DNA of 64,000 nucleotides from the NCBI GenBank assembly GCA_029255685.2, contig CM055315.2:70089681-70153680 (forward strand), read 5' to 3'. Under the pieces are notes generated by a model. The model worked only from the letters and a program-made list of their open reading frames with translations, did not search any database and was not told the origin of the DNA. The position numbers and the translations under genes were made by a program. Each line of letters starts with the position of its first letter. Position 1 is the first letter of the stretch. Positions 44,201 to 53,412 of the stretch are shown in pieces. The DNA comes from Silene conica. Lineage: Eukaryota; Streptophyta; Magnoliopsida; Caryophyllales; Caryophyllaceae.

Positions 44201-45261
44201 CCCTTGATTAGGGGTTCTTGGTTTCGGAGGCCCTGCACATGATTACATAGATGAGAACCACAACCAGTATCAAGTACCCAAGTTCCGCAACTTGCGTGGT
44301 TAATCTCAATCATGTGAATAAAAGAAGAAGAAGACATACCAACAGGAGTAACACGGCCTGCCTTAATGTCCTCGCGATACACGGGGCATGAGCGCCTCCA
44401 ATGCCCAGTCTTGTGGCAATGGTGACATTCCATGCTAGTATCCTTGCTCTTAGTCTTGCCCTGTGAGTTGCTCGACTCACCTGGCCCACTCTTAGCAAAT
44501 CCTGGTTTCTTGAACCTGGGCTTACCTACTGCTAGGTCGCCCTGAGCTTTAGCCTTCCCTTTACCCTTTCCCTTACTGGAGATCATGAGAACATCCTGCT
44601 TCATGCTCCCACTTAACTTTAGATCCTTCTCAGTTTGTACGAGAAGGGAGTGGAGCTCATGAGGAGTCTTCTTCATGTCGTTCATGTAATACTTGGCCCT
44701 AAAGAGGGCGAACCCATCATGAAGCGAATAAAGCATACGATCAACGATTATATTCTCACTGATCTTGCAGTTTAGGGCCTCCAGTTTCTCGATATTCTCA
44801 ATCATGTGAAGAATATGTGGGCTAACAGCTTGGCCCTTCTGGAGTTTCACCTCAAAGAAGCGACAGGTATGTTCATAAGAAACGATTCTCGGAGCCTTTG
44901 AGAATTCGTTAGTGAGCGTGGTGAAAATCTTGTTTGCACCATGGGTTATGAAGCGTCTTTGCAAATTGGATTCCATTGCATAGATGAGTACGTTCTTTAT
45001 CGCACCCGCTTCCATGACGAAGTCGCTATGAGCGCGAACATCGTTGGCTCTAGCTCCAGTTCCTGGGTGTGCCAGAATGGGCTCAGTTAAATACCTAAGC
45101 TTTCCGTCAGCAATGGCAGCATTCCGTAGTGCTGCCTCCCAGTCAGAGAAGTTTGACCCATCATTCCTCAGTCTTGTGGACTGATTCATGGAGTCCATGA
45201 AGGCTTTTAGCCAGGATTCACGTGCTAGCTTGGCACTTGGCATTGGGTCTTCACCAGCCAT
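41230..45261 (-). CDS. Copia B Gag-Pol polyprotein, intact
   Basis: A 1343-codon frame from the ATG at 45261 (MAGEDPMPSAK). Order is that of Copia: Gag, zinc knuckle CHHCHKTGHWRRSC (near residue 280), protease WVLDTGCGSHLC, integrase finger (HCRMGH...CESCLIGKMTR) and core (HTDVCGPMS, SDRGGEY, NGVSERRNRTLLDM), then RT (ARLVAKGFTQVPGLHYDEIF, MDVKTAFLNGYLEEELYM, LVLYVDDILLIGND), and RNase H (GYADASFQTD, TADSTTESEYYAASEA, and KHIDVQ-like KARHVQRKAHLIRD). All catalytic motifs I looked for are present and no stop or frameshift is seen, so the protein could be functional. Expression from its own LTR is likely blocked by the 10.3-kb Tat insertion in the leader. Confidence 0.95.
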   Translation of the reverse strand: MAGEDPMPSAKLARESWLKAFMDSMNQSTRLRNDGSNFSDWEAALRNAAIADGKLRYLTEPILAHPGTGARANDVRAHSDFVMEAGAIKNVLIYAMESNLQRRFITHGANKIFTTLTNEFSKAPRIVSYEHTCRFFEVKLQKGQAVSPHILHMIENIEKLEALNCKISENIIVDRMLYSLHDGFALFRAKYYMNDMKKTPHELHSLLVQTEKDLKLSGSMKQDVLMISSKGKGKGKAKAQGDLAVGKPRFKKPGFAKSGPGESSNSQGKTKSKDTSMECHHCHKTGHWRRSCPVYREDIKAGRVTPVGMSSSSFIHMIEINHASCGTWVLDTGCGSHLCNHVQGLRNQEPLIKGEVDLRVGNGARVAAVSKGTYVIQLPSGFELFLYNCYYVPSLSKNIISVSALDKLGFSFVIENNSCIFSLHNMIYGKAVSMNGIYVLEQTTEILHVNNKRLKVGDKDQTYLWHCRMGHINEKRVKQLIQNGAISPFDFESYGTCESCLIGKMTRISFKGVGMRAADLLGLIHTDVCGPMSINAREGYRYFITFTDDLSRYGYVYLMKHKSESFDKFKEYQNRVQNQLGRKIKALRSDRGGEYLSHEFDQHLKDCGIVLQLTPPGTPQLNGVSERRNRTLLDMVRSMISHTVVPDSLWGYALLSAALILNRSPSKAVDKTPYELWKGTVPNLSFIRVWGCEAYVKWRHEDKLGPRSVKTYFIGYPKGTFGHYFYSPTEQRVFVAASATFLEKEFLENKSSNRTFELSEVQEPTTEQPLEETVPSTEAAVDIPEEPRRSGRVFIPPDRYIGMVEEHDTDDVLLLEGNEPKTYKGAMTSSDSKLWLEAMQSEMDSMYENNVWDLVDLPAKVRPLQCKWLYKIKHAVEGQQDIHKARLVAKGFTQVPGLHYDEIFAPVVMLRSIRIILAIAAFHDYEIWQMDVKTAFLNGYLEEELYMVQPEGFIDPAHPKKVCKLKRSIYGLKQASRSWNHRFDQVIKENGFIRSVEEPCLYIKSSGSKIVFLVLYVDDILLIGNDIPLLSSVKAWLKNHFQMKDLGEAQRILGIRIYRDRSRRMLSLSQESYIEKILERFSMTNSKKGFLPMTPGLHLSKTQEAKSLEEKERMSQIPYASAIGSIMYAMICTRPDVAYALSMTSRFQAHPGEQHWMAVKNILKYLRRTKDWGLTYGGDSTLCATGYADASFQTDRDDSKSQSGFVFTLNGAAVIWKSSKQSVTADSTTESEYYAASEAAKEAIWMRQFLQGLSVVPSSNDPITVYCDNSGAIFQAKEHKSSSKARHVQRKAHLIRDYVEQKEIFIDKIATDDNIADPLTKALPRDKHEGHIHSMGIGCVPKL

Positions 45262-45433
45262 TTTAGTTATACAGCAGTTTTAATGAACGTGTTCTACACT
45301 GAAAAAGGAAGATAAAACAAAACCATATAAGCAACTTATTGTTGTGATTTAAGTCTATATTAAATTGAATTTAAACTCGTAGACTCAAGCATTTATATAA
45401 TTGATCTCCCTCAAGAATTATATAAACGATCCC
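45262..45433 (-). other. Copia B leader, gag-proximal part
   Basis: It matches 59131-59304 of Copia A and continues at 55784 beyond the Tat insertion. The TSD atccc is at 45429-45433 and 55779-55783. Confidence 0.88.
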
Positions 45434-46000
45434 TGTTTAGCCCAAAATTCACATCTCACTATTGGGCCCAGTGATGAATAATTACGCAGCCCAACGCCAG
45501 AGGCAGATCAAAGGCAGATCAGACGCAGACTAGACGCAGACTAGACGCAGACTAGATGCAGATCAGGCACAGCCCAGAGCAGAAAAAGAGCTGTTGAAAG
45601 AAAGGGAATGGGTCAAAACCCTAAGAGAATATTCCCCTATATTCTCTCCCACATTTCAGCACCAGAAACTGAGTCCGTTAAGCATAATTCGCAGCTATAA
45701 AAAGAGAGACTAGGTCATTACTTAATCATCTAGTTCATACGTTGTAAACCCTACTTCTCTAGCAAAATACTTGTAATCCGTCCCTACAGTGAAAAACCTT
45801 CGATCATAGTGAAAATATTGGTGGGATTCCGTTCCCCCCGCGGTTGTTTCCCTAAACGGGTTTTTCCGCGTCACCAAAAACTTTGCGTGTTGTTCTTTGT
45901 TCATTTTTGTTTTGCATTATCTTTTACCTAAACCTTCATATTGGTTGGCACTTTGACTCACAACACAATCAATTGACTCGGTAGAAATTTTACCAAAACA
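45434..46000 (+). repeat. Tat 5' LTR with TATA box
   Basis: 567 bp. A TATA box CTATAAAAAG lies at 45695-45704. Short GCAGACTAGAC repeats occur near 45522-45555. The same features are in the 3' LTR (55212-55778, TATA near 55473). Confidence 0.93.
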
Positions 46001-46002
46001 AT

Positions 46003-46020
46003 TTGGCGCCCACCGTGGGG
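46003..46020 (+). promoter_or_regulatory. Tat primer-binding site
   Basis: TTGGCGCCCACCGTGGGG lies 2 nt after the LTR. This is a common PBS type among Tat elements; I do not assign the tRNA with certainty. Confidence 0.75.
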
Positions 46021-46068
46021 CATAGTGCGCATTCCAATATTTAAAATCGTTACTTCATCGCAACAAGC

Positions 46069-48726
46069 ATGTCTGGGACCAAAGCCAACCCATCCAGCTC
46101 TCAGAGCATGCCAGCCCAGTCCAGTGGGATCAACCCTACTGTATCCGCTGGACTCGCAGGACCATCTCTGGTCGTGAGTCAGACCACAGCCTCCAAAGTT
46201 GTGGTTCCATCCAGCAGACCTCCTCAGGTTCCCAGATCACCCCCTGTGTCCGCTCCCTCAAGGCAGAGCAGAGAAAGCAGTCCCAGCAGGAGCGGAGAAG
46301 CCCAGATGCCCGGAGCAGGCCAGCAGCCGCAGGTTCCCCGTACCGATCCGATGCAGATGGTGGTCCAGGGAATGAGTGCCCTGCAGGAAGCCATAGAGGG
46401 CCTGAAGAAGGACAATCTGGACCTGAGAGAGCAGATCGCCGCAGTCGCACGTCCAGAGCAGCCGTTCAGAATGTTGCAGCCAGGACCTGGGCAGACCTTC
46501 AACCCCTTCGGGAGAGCAGGGTTGAACCGGCCAATTCCCCAGGAGATCGTCACCAGGCTGGATCTAGGTGTCACCACCCCGAGCAGTGGCCCAGAGATAC
46601 TGGATCTGGACTCATCTGCGTTTGGAGCACCGCAGTCCAGACCAGTTCAGCCTGCAGGTAATCCTACACCTTGTTTTCCTCCTGGGACTGATCCTTTGAT
46701 TTTTTCAGGTACCCCTCCACAACCCACCATCGGACGAACGCCAGAGATCTCCGTAGGAGCAGCGCCTGTGAACCAGTCCAGCACCGGAGGATGGCAGGGA
46801 GGAGCACCAGCACAGTCAGCAGTTGGTTGGCATCCAGGACCAGGCTTCAGTCCATCCGTGGCAGCCAATCAATCAGCCGCATGACCTTGGGGAGGAGCCC
46901 CTCCAGGCTTCCTCCCTCCGCCAATCAATCCGACCCCAGGGCCCTGGGGAGGAGCCCCTCCAGGCTTCTTCCCTCCGCCAGTCAATCCATTCCCTGGAGC
47001 AGGCAGTCTCTCAGACCAGCGCTACCAGGAGTTGAAAGACATGATCACCAAGATACCTGGTATGCCGAGGCCAATGGAGAAGGCTTCCCAGGATAGCTAT
47101 GCAGATTCACCATTCATCGACAACATTGCCCTGATCAATGTACCCAAGGGGTTTGTGCCACCAACCATGACACTATATGATGGTACGGCCGACCCCCTGG
47201 ACCACATAAATCAGTATAAGCAGAAAATGATGGTGGTAACCGCAACCGGAGCACTTAAGGAGGCTTGCATGTGCAAAGGATTTGGGTCAACCCTATCCGG
47301 AGCAGCCCTGCACTGGTTTGTAGGATTGCCCAATCGCAGCATCTCCTCCTTTGCAGATCTGGTTAATGCCTTTAATCAGCAGTTTGCTAGCAGCATGAAA
47401 CCAGAGAAGCAGACCAGCGATCTATACAGAATTGTTCAAGGATTCGAGGAGACCACTCGAGATTACCTCACCAGGTTCAACAAGGAAAAGGTTGCCATCC
47501 CGCATTCTGATGTACCCACTGCCATTGAAGCCTTCCGCAGGGGGTTACATCACGATTCAGACCTGTACAAGCAATTGACAATGCACCCATGCACTGCCTT
47601 TGCTGATGTACAGGCCCAGGCAGTTGCAGCCATGAGGCTGGAAGAGGACGCTGCCTCCAGAAGAAGTACCTATGACACAGAACCTGTGTCTAGGAAAGCA
47701 CCAGTAGAAAAAAGGATCGAAAGGTCAAAGCCCTACAGCAAGCCAGTGAGCAAAGTATCCGAGAGCACCGGTGGGAAAAATGATGCAGATCCGCCTCCGA
47801 AGGTCAGTGAGTATGGTTTTACCACCGGAATGGCTGGCTTGCTAAAGGCCTTGAAAGAGCTCAAAGGAGTCAGATGGCCAAAGAAGAGAGAGGAGCGGCT
47901 CAACGACCGCCGTGATGCTAGTAAAAAATGTGAATTCCATGATGACATAGGTCATACCACGGACGAATGTTACACCCTCAGAAAGGAGGTCCGATTCCAG
48001 TATGACCGAGGCAACTTGGACCATCTGCTCCCAGAGAAGTCCACCAGAGTCAACGCGGCCAGCCAGGTGCAGCCTTCACCAGTTCCTCCCTGCAATAGAA
48101 TTGTCAATGTCATTACTGGAGGATCAGAGCTGTGTGGGCTCACCTACTCAGCAGCCAAGAGACGTGTAACTGCAGCAAAGGGAGACAAGCCAGAATCATC
48201 ATGCAGAATAGCAAGGCAGGACCTCCCAGCAGTAACCTTTGACGAAACAGACGCAGAAGCTGTACCAGAACAGCATCATGATGCCCTGATTATCACATTG
48301 AACATTGGAAATTGTGAGGTCAGGAAGGTCATGATAGATACAGGCAGCTCCGTCAACCTGCTAATGTTGGAAGCACTAAAGAGCATGGGATTTGACGAGA
48401 AAGACCTGACAAAGAAAGCTATTCCCCTGGTCGGATTCAGCGGGGAAACGGCGCATACCCTGGGGGAGATCACCATCCCCACCTACGTCGGAGGGCTGAA
48501 CAAACAGGTAAGGTACTTAGTTATTGATGGTCCATCTACTTACAATGTTATTCTTGGCAGGCCCTGGATCCACGAAATGCGAGCAATCCCGTCAACGTAT
48601 CACCAGTGCCTGAAGTTTCCTACGCCGTGGGGAGTTCAGGAGATACGGGGAGATCAGGAGGAGGCCAAGGATTGTTACAAAGTAGCTCTTAAAAGGACCA
48701 CCAGACCACCAGCTGCCAGAGCATAG
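46069..48726 (+). CDS. Tat Gag-protease (one internal TGA)
   Basis: ATG at 46069 (MSGTKANPSSS). The N-terminal 270 residues are Pro/Ser/Gln-rich and end at an in-frame TGA (46882-46884); the same frame goes on through a 57-bp tandem repeat (46885-46998, PWGGAPPGF twice) into the Gag core (YDGTADPLDHINQYK, ALHWFVGLP, FNQQF, YLTRFNKEK). A CxxH...GHTTDEC element resembles the Tat zinc-binding motif, and protease has KVMIDTGSSVNLLM and YNVILGRPWI. The frame ends in TAG at 48724, followed by CAATTA, with pol continuing in the same frame. The TGA at 46882 is probably a mutation; the TAG may be programmed. Confidence 0.9.
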
Positions 48727-50637
48727 CAATTACAGCAACTGCACGTCCAGGAGGAGTACATCGAGCCCCAGCAGGCAGAAATCGATGAGGTCCACCTGGA
48801 TGAGCAGCACCCAGAAAGGACCGTGTTCGTAGGCTCAGAGTGCTCTGGAGATCTACGCCGGCAGCTCCTACAGCTGCTTCGAAAGAACGTGGACTGCTTC
48901 GCCTGGTCCCACAAGGACATGATTGGCATAGACCCAGAAATCATAACGCACAAGCTCAGCATAGATCCAGGATTCAGACCAGTGCAGCAGAGGCGCAGGA
49001 AGTTCGCAGCAGAAAGACATCAGATCATAAACCAGGAGGTGGATAACCTTCTGGAGGCAGGAAAGATCAGGGAAGTCAGGTATCCGGAGTGGCTATCTAA
49101 TGTAGTGGTGGTACCAAAAAAGAATGGCAAGTGGAGGGTCTGCGTAGATTTCACAGACCTGAATAAGGCCTGTCCCAAAGACCCATTCCCCTTGCCACAC
49201 ATAGATGCCATGGTAGACGCCACTGCAGGCCACGAAATGTTGACTTTCCTGGATGCCTGGAGCGGGTATAACCAGATCAAAATGGACCCGGCAGACCAGG
49301 AAAAAACAGCATTCAGGTCCGAAAGAGGCATCTACTGCTACAACGTAATGCCCTTTGGCCTGAAGAATGCTGGTTCTACCTACCAGCGGCTCGTCAATAT
49401 GATGTTCAAAGACCAGATAGGACGTAATATGGAAGTCTACATAGATGATATGGTGGTCAAATCCAAGCAGTCAACAGACCACACCCAACACCTGGAGGAA
49501 ACATTCAACACCCTCCGGAAGTACAAAATGAAGTTAAATCCAGCCAAGTGTACCTTCGGAGTTTCTAGTGGGAAATTCCTGGGGTATATGGTAACACAGA
49601 GGGGGATAGAAGCCAGCACAGAACAGATCAAAGCAGTTCTGCAGCTGGAATCACCCCAGAAGCCAAAAGATGTGCAGCGTCTGACGGGAAGAGTAGCAGC
49701 CCTGAGCAGGTTTATCTCCAGATCCTCAGACCGGTGCAGATTATTCTATGATATTCTCAGAAAAAGCCAGAAGTTTGATTGGACACCAGAGCACGAAAAG
49801 GCATTCCGGGAACTAAAGCAGTACCTGAGCAGCCCACCCCTGCTATCCAAGCCAGAGCAGGGGGAGGTCCTGCTCCTGTACCTCTCAGTAACCGAAGCAG
49901 CAGTAAGCGCAGTTCTGGTCCGACAGCACGAAGGAGCTCAGCACCCGGTATACTACGTTAGCAAGTCACTACTACCAGCAGAAGCAAGGTATACCTCACT
50001 GGAGAAACTAGTATTAGCATTGGTCACAGCATCTTACAAGCTGCGTCCATACTTCGAATCTCATACCATCTCAGTGGTTACCAATCACCCACTCAAGACG
50101 GTTATGAGAAAGCCAGAATTATCACGACGAATGGCTAAGTGGTCGGTGCACCTCAGTGGGTATGACCTCCAGTTTGAACCACGCACAGCCAAAAAGTCAC
50201 AAGCCCTCGCAGACTTCGTCTCCGATTTCAGCCCAGCACTCCAGACCCAAGCAGAGCAGGAAATCCTGCACCTACACCAGGGTGCCAAACCAGGCACCTG
50301 GGAGTTACGAGTAGATGGAGCTTCAAACGCCAGAGGGTCTGGAGTTGGGTTGATCCTCCGATCACCAGAAGGGGATCTAATCACCCAAGCAGTCCGATGT
50401 GAGTTCAAGACCACAAATAATGTGGCTGAGTATGAAGCCCTAGTCCTGGGATTGCAACTAGCCTTGGACATGGGAATCAACCATGTTAATGTGTACAGTG
50501 ATTCACAACTAATTGTGAATCATGTCAATGGGACATACGAAGCAAGAGACCCCACAATGGCGGCCTACTTGTGCGTGGCAAAAGAGCTAATCGACAGATT
50601 CGTGGAATTCTGCATCCAGCAAGTACCCAGAGAGTAG
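48727..50637 (+). CDS. Tat RT, RNase H and start of second RNase H
   Basis: Same frame as gag-protease, directly after the TAG at 48724, with no further stop until 50635. RT: VVVPKKNGKWRVCVDFTDLN, FLDAWSGYNQI, MPFGLKNAGSTYQRLVN, and the catalytic MEVYIDDMVVKS. RNase H: LLYLSVTEAAVSAVLVRQ, YTSLEKLVLALV. Second RNase H: WELRVDGASNARGSGVGL, NNVAEYEALVLGLQLA, VYSDSQLIVNHV. The TAG at 50635-50637 falls just before NAEADALATL, a conserved end of the second RNase H, so it is a nonsense mutation. An ATG-initiated product could start at 48823, but I think pol is made as a fusion. Confidence 0.9.
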   Translation, partial: QLQQLHVQEEYIEPQQAEIDEVHLDEQHPERTVFVGSECSGDLRRQLLQLLRKNVDCFAWSHKDMIGIDPEIITHKLSIDPGFRPVQQRRRKFAAERHQIINQEVDNLLEAGKIREVRYPEWLSNVVVVPKKNGKWRVCVDFTDLNKACPKDPFPLPHIDAMVDATAGHEMLTFLDAWSGYNQIKMDPADQEKTAFRSERGIYCYNVMPFGLKNAGSTYQRLVNMMFKDQIGRNMEVYIDDMVVKSKQSTDHTQHLEETFNTLRKYKMKLNPAKCTFGVSSGKFLGYMVTQRGIEASTEQIKAVLQLESPQKPKDVQRLTGRVAALSRFISRSSDRCRLFYDILRKSQKFDWTPEHEKAFRELKQYLSSPPLLSKPEQGEVLLLYLSVTEAAVSAVLVRQHEGAQHPVYYVSKSLLPAEARYTSLEKLVLALVTASYKLRPYFESHTISVVTNHPLKTVMRKPELSRRMAKWSVHLSGYDLQFEPRTAKKSQALADFVSDFSPALQTQAEQEILHLHQGAKPGTWELRVDGASNARGSGVGLILRSPEGDLITQAVRCEFKTTNNVAEYEALVLGLQLALDMGINHVNVYSDSQLIVNHVNGTYEARDPTMAAYLCVAKELIDRFVEFCIQQVPRE

Positions 50638-52041
50638 AACGCAGAGGCAGATGCACTGGCGACTCTAGGCTCAACCTTCAAACCAGCCGACATAGCCAGT
50701 ATTCCAATCACCCATGTCCTCAAACCAGCCATTCCTGGACCAGATTCGGGCCAGGAGGAGCTGCCTATCTGCAGCAGCAACCTAGACCAGGCGTCAGAAC
50801 AAGACTGGCGAAAGCCATACCTGGACTGGTTGCAGCATGATATCCAACCCAGCAGTAAGAAAGAGGCACGCAGTTTCAGGATGAAGGCTTCCAGGTTCAT
50901 ACTGATTGATGGAATCCTGTTCCGGAAGTCGTTAGCAGGGCCATATCTGCGATGCCTGGACCAGACCGAGGCACAGACAGTCTTGCATGACCTCCACAGT
51001 GGCGACTGTGGAAATCATGCAGGGGGAAGAAGCCTGTCCAACAGAGCTCTCAGAATGGGGTACTTCTGGCCCACAATGCGCAAAGATGCGAAGGAATACG
51101 CAAGGAAGTGTGACGCCTGTCAAAGGCATGCACCTGTCAACCACCAACCAGCAGAACCCCTGCACCCGGTCATATCCCCATGGCCTTTTATGAAGTGGGG
51201 AATGGATATTGTGGGACCTCTCCCCAGAGCACCAGGAAACAAGTTGTACATGTTGGCAATGACTGACTACTTCTCTAAATGGATCGAAGCAGAGTCATTC
51301 ACCCAGACCACCGAGGCACAGGTCATTTCTTTTATCAAGCGTAATATATTCACCAGATTTGGCATACCTTCAGAAATAATATGTGACAATGGTTCCCAAT
51401 TCATTGGGAAGAAAACCGAGGCATTCTGTGCTGGGTGGAATGTATCACTCCAAAAGTCTACCCCCAGAAATCCCCAGTCCAACGGACAAGCTGAGTCCAG
51501 TAATAAGATCATTATCGAAAATATGAAAAAGAAACTACAAGAGATGGGAGGAAAATGGGCAGAGGAGCTTCCTCTGGTCCTGTGGGCTGACAGAACTACT
51601 CCGAAAGTAGCAACAGGTCAGACCCCCTTCAGCCTTGTATTCGGAGCAGAAGCAGTAATTCCTTCTGAAATCAAAGTCCCAACCCACAGATACGGGAGTA
51701 TAACTGAGGACCAGAACCAAGTAGAAATGAAAAGCAGCCTGGACACTGTTGATGAACTCAGGACCAGTGCCTATGTCAGGATGGCTTCATACAAACAGAT
51801 GGTGGCTCGGAGCTACAACAAGAATGTCAGAATCAGAACCCTGCAAGTAGGAGATCTGGTCCTGAGAAAGGTGTTCCAGAACACCAAAAACAGACAAGCC
51901 GGAAAGTTCGCTTATAACTGGGAGGGCCCATACCAGGTTGAAAGCATAGTTGGTAATGGGGCCTACAGGCTAATGACAATGGAAGGGGAAATGATACCCA
52001 GATCATGGAATATACTTCACTTAAAAAAGTATATCATCTAA
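50638..52041 (+). CDS. Tat integrase
   Basis: Same frame, after the TAG at 50635. The end of the second RNase H is followed by the integrase finger (HSGDCGNHAGGRS, CDACQRHAP), core WGMDIVGPLPRA, ICDNGSQF, PQSNGQAESSNKII, and the C-terminal VGDLVLRKVFQNTKNRQAGKFAYNWEGPYQV. It ends in TAA at 52039-52041, with no chromodomain, as expected for the Tat lineage. Confidence 0.9.
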   Translation, partial: NAEADALATLGSTFKPADIASIPITHVLKPAIPGPDSGQEELPICSSNLDQASEQDWRKPYLDWLQHDIQPSSKKEARSFRMKASRFILIDGILFRKSLAGPYLRCLDQTEAQTVLHDLHSGDCGNHAGGRSLSNRALRMGYFWPTMRKDAKEYARKCDACQRHAPVNHQPAEPLHPVISPWPFMKWGMDIVGPLPRAPGNKLYMLAMTDYFSKWIEAESFTQTTEAQVISFIKRNIFTRFGIPSEIICDNGSQFIGKKTEAFCAGWNVSLQKSTPRNPQSNGQAESSNKIIIENMKKKLQEMGGKWAEELPLVLWADRTTPKVATGQTPFSLVFGAEAVIPSEIKVPTHRYGSITEDQNQVEMKSSLDTVDELRTSAYVRMASYKQMVARSYNKNVRIRTLQVGDLVLRKVFQNTKNRQAGKFAYNWEGPYQVESIVGNGAYRLMTMEGEMIPRSWNILHLKKYII

Positions 52042-52704
52042 AGGTGCCTCCACCAGACCAGAGCAGCTCCCTTAGACTCAGGTTCTACTCTGTATAAAGT
52101 TTACTCTGGTTCAGCTTAAAATTTTGTTTTACCTTTATATTTTTTATATAAACCTAAGTTTAGAGTGATATCTTGCCTTTATATTTTTTACGTCTTGTAA
52201 TTTCAAACCTTAGTACATTTTCAACTTTTAAGTCTTTTAAAAGGAAAAATTTTCATCATTTATTTTCTGGACCAGAATTTACCTATCCTAGTGGACTGAC
52301 CTAAAGAGGAAATCTGCACTGATCGCAGGAGAACCTAAGTTAAGCCTGGCACCCCAGTATAGGGATGGGTATACAAAACACCAGGCCAGCACACCAAAGC
52401 AGCGATGGCCAAAATACAAACGAAACATGCATGTACAAAAGAAAAACGCCAGAACAACGGCAGAAAAACCAACAGATTAGACAAAGCCCATACAACGGGG
52501 ACATACGATTAAAAGCTGCTCGAGGCAGCTCAAAACGAAAATATTTCCACTGATCCACCAGAACCAGTGGCAGAATTGTTTTTACTGGTCCACCCGGACC
52601 AGCAGCAAAAAGTTACAAAGTTAAGCCCACGCAGGGGCATCCAAAGTTCAAAAGAAAATATTAACGCCCATATCAGGGCCCAACAGACAAATTCTTTAAA
52701 AAAC
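52042..52704. other. Tat region between pol and the antisense gene
   Basis: AT-rich and without a supported gene. It would contain the 3' ends of two converging transcripts. Confidence 0.7.
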
Positions 52705-53363
52705 CTACTCATCAGGAGTAGGAGCAGCAACATCGGCATTGGTAGGGTCAGAGGTCACTTCCTCTCCGGCATCCTGGAACCCTACCTCGCCTTCTTCCTC
52801 ATCATCATCGGAAATCAGGTCCATGTTTAAACCGTCAGGAAAGTCAGAAGCAAAGGCCTTCTCCAAAGCTGCCAAGTCCCAAGTAGAATGGTTACCCTCC
52901 TGGAACTCCCGAACACACTTCACCCGGGTCTCAGCAGCGGTGTAGGCAACAGCCTCAATTAATGCTCTCTGCAAGCCAGTCTTTTTATGCTCCAGGGCCT
53001 CCACCTTCAGGACCAGATCAGCCTCCGAGGCTAAAGCCCGCTCCAGTTTAGACTGAGCTGCGGCTAACTGGTCCTGGGACGATCCCTCCAGGGTCCTGAG
53101 CTCCTCCTCCTGAGCCTTGAGCTTCTCTTCCTGGGCCTTAAGTTTCTCCTGGCCAGCAATCACCTCCCGACGAAAACGATCAACCGCCTGCCGCAGATTC
53201 GCCCTCAAGACTTCCTCAGAGCTGAGCTTCGCCTTCATCTCCTCCATCCTCTCCAGAGCAGCGTCATGAGCCACCTTCATGCGCTGGAGATCCGTCAGCA
53301 ACTCCTCGCTCTGCTGCTTAGTGCACAATGCCAGTTCCAGAGCCTAAAAGCACGCCGAGCCAA

Positions 53364-53412
<49 letters not shown>

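Noticed and set aside
46136..46868. Minus-strand open frames overlapping Tat gag
   Set aside because: They are shadows of the GC-rich, Pro-rich gag frame and have no domain.
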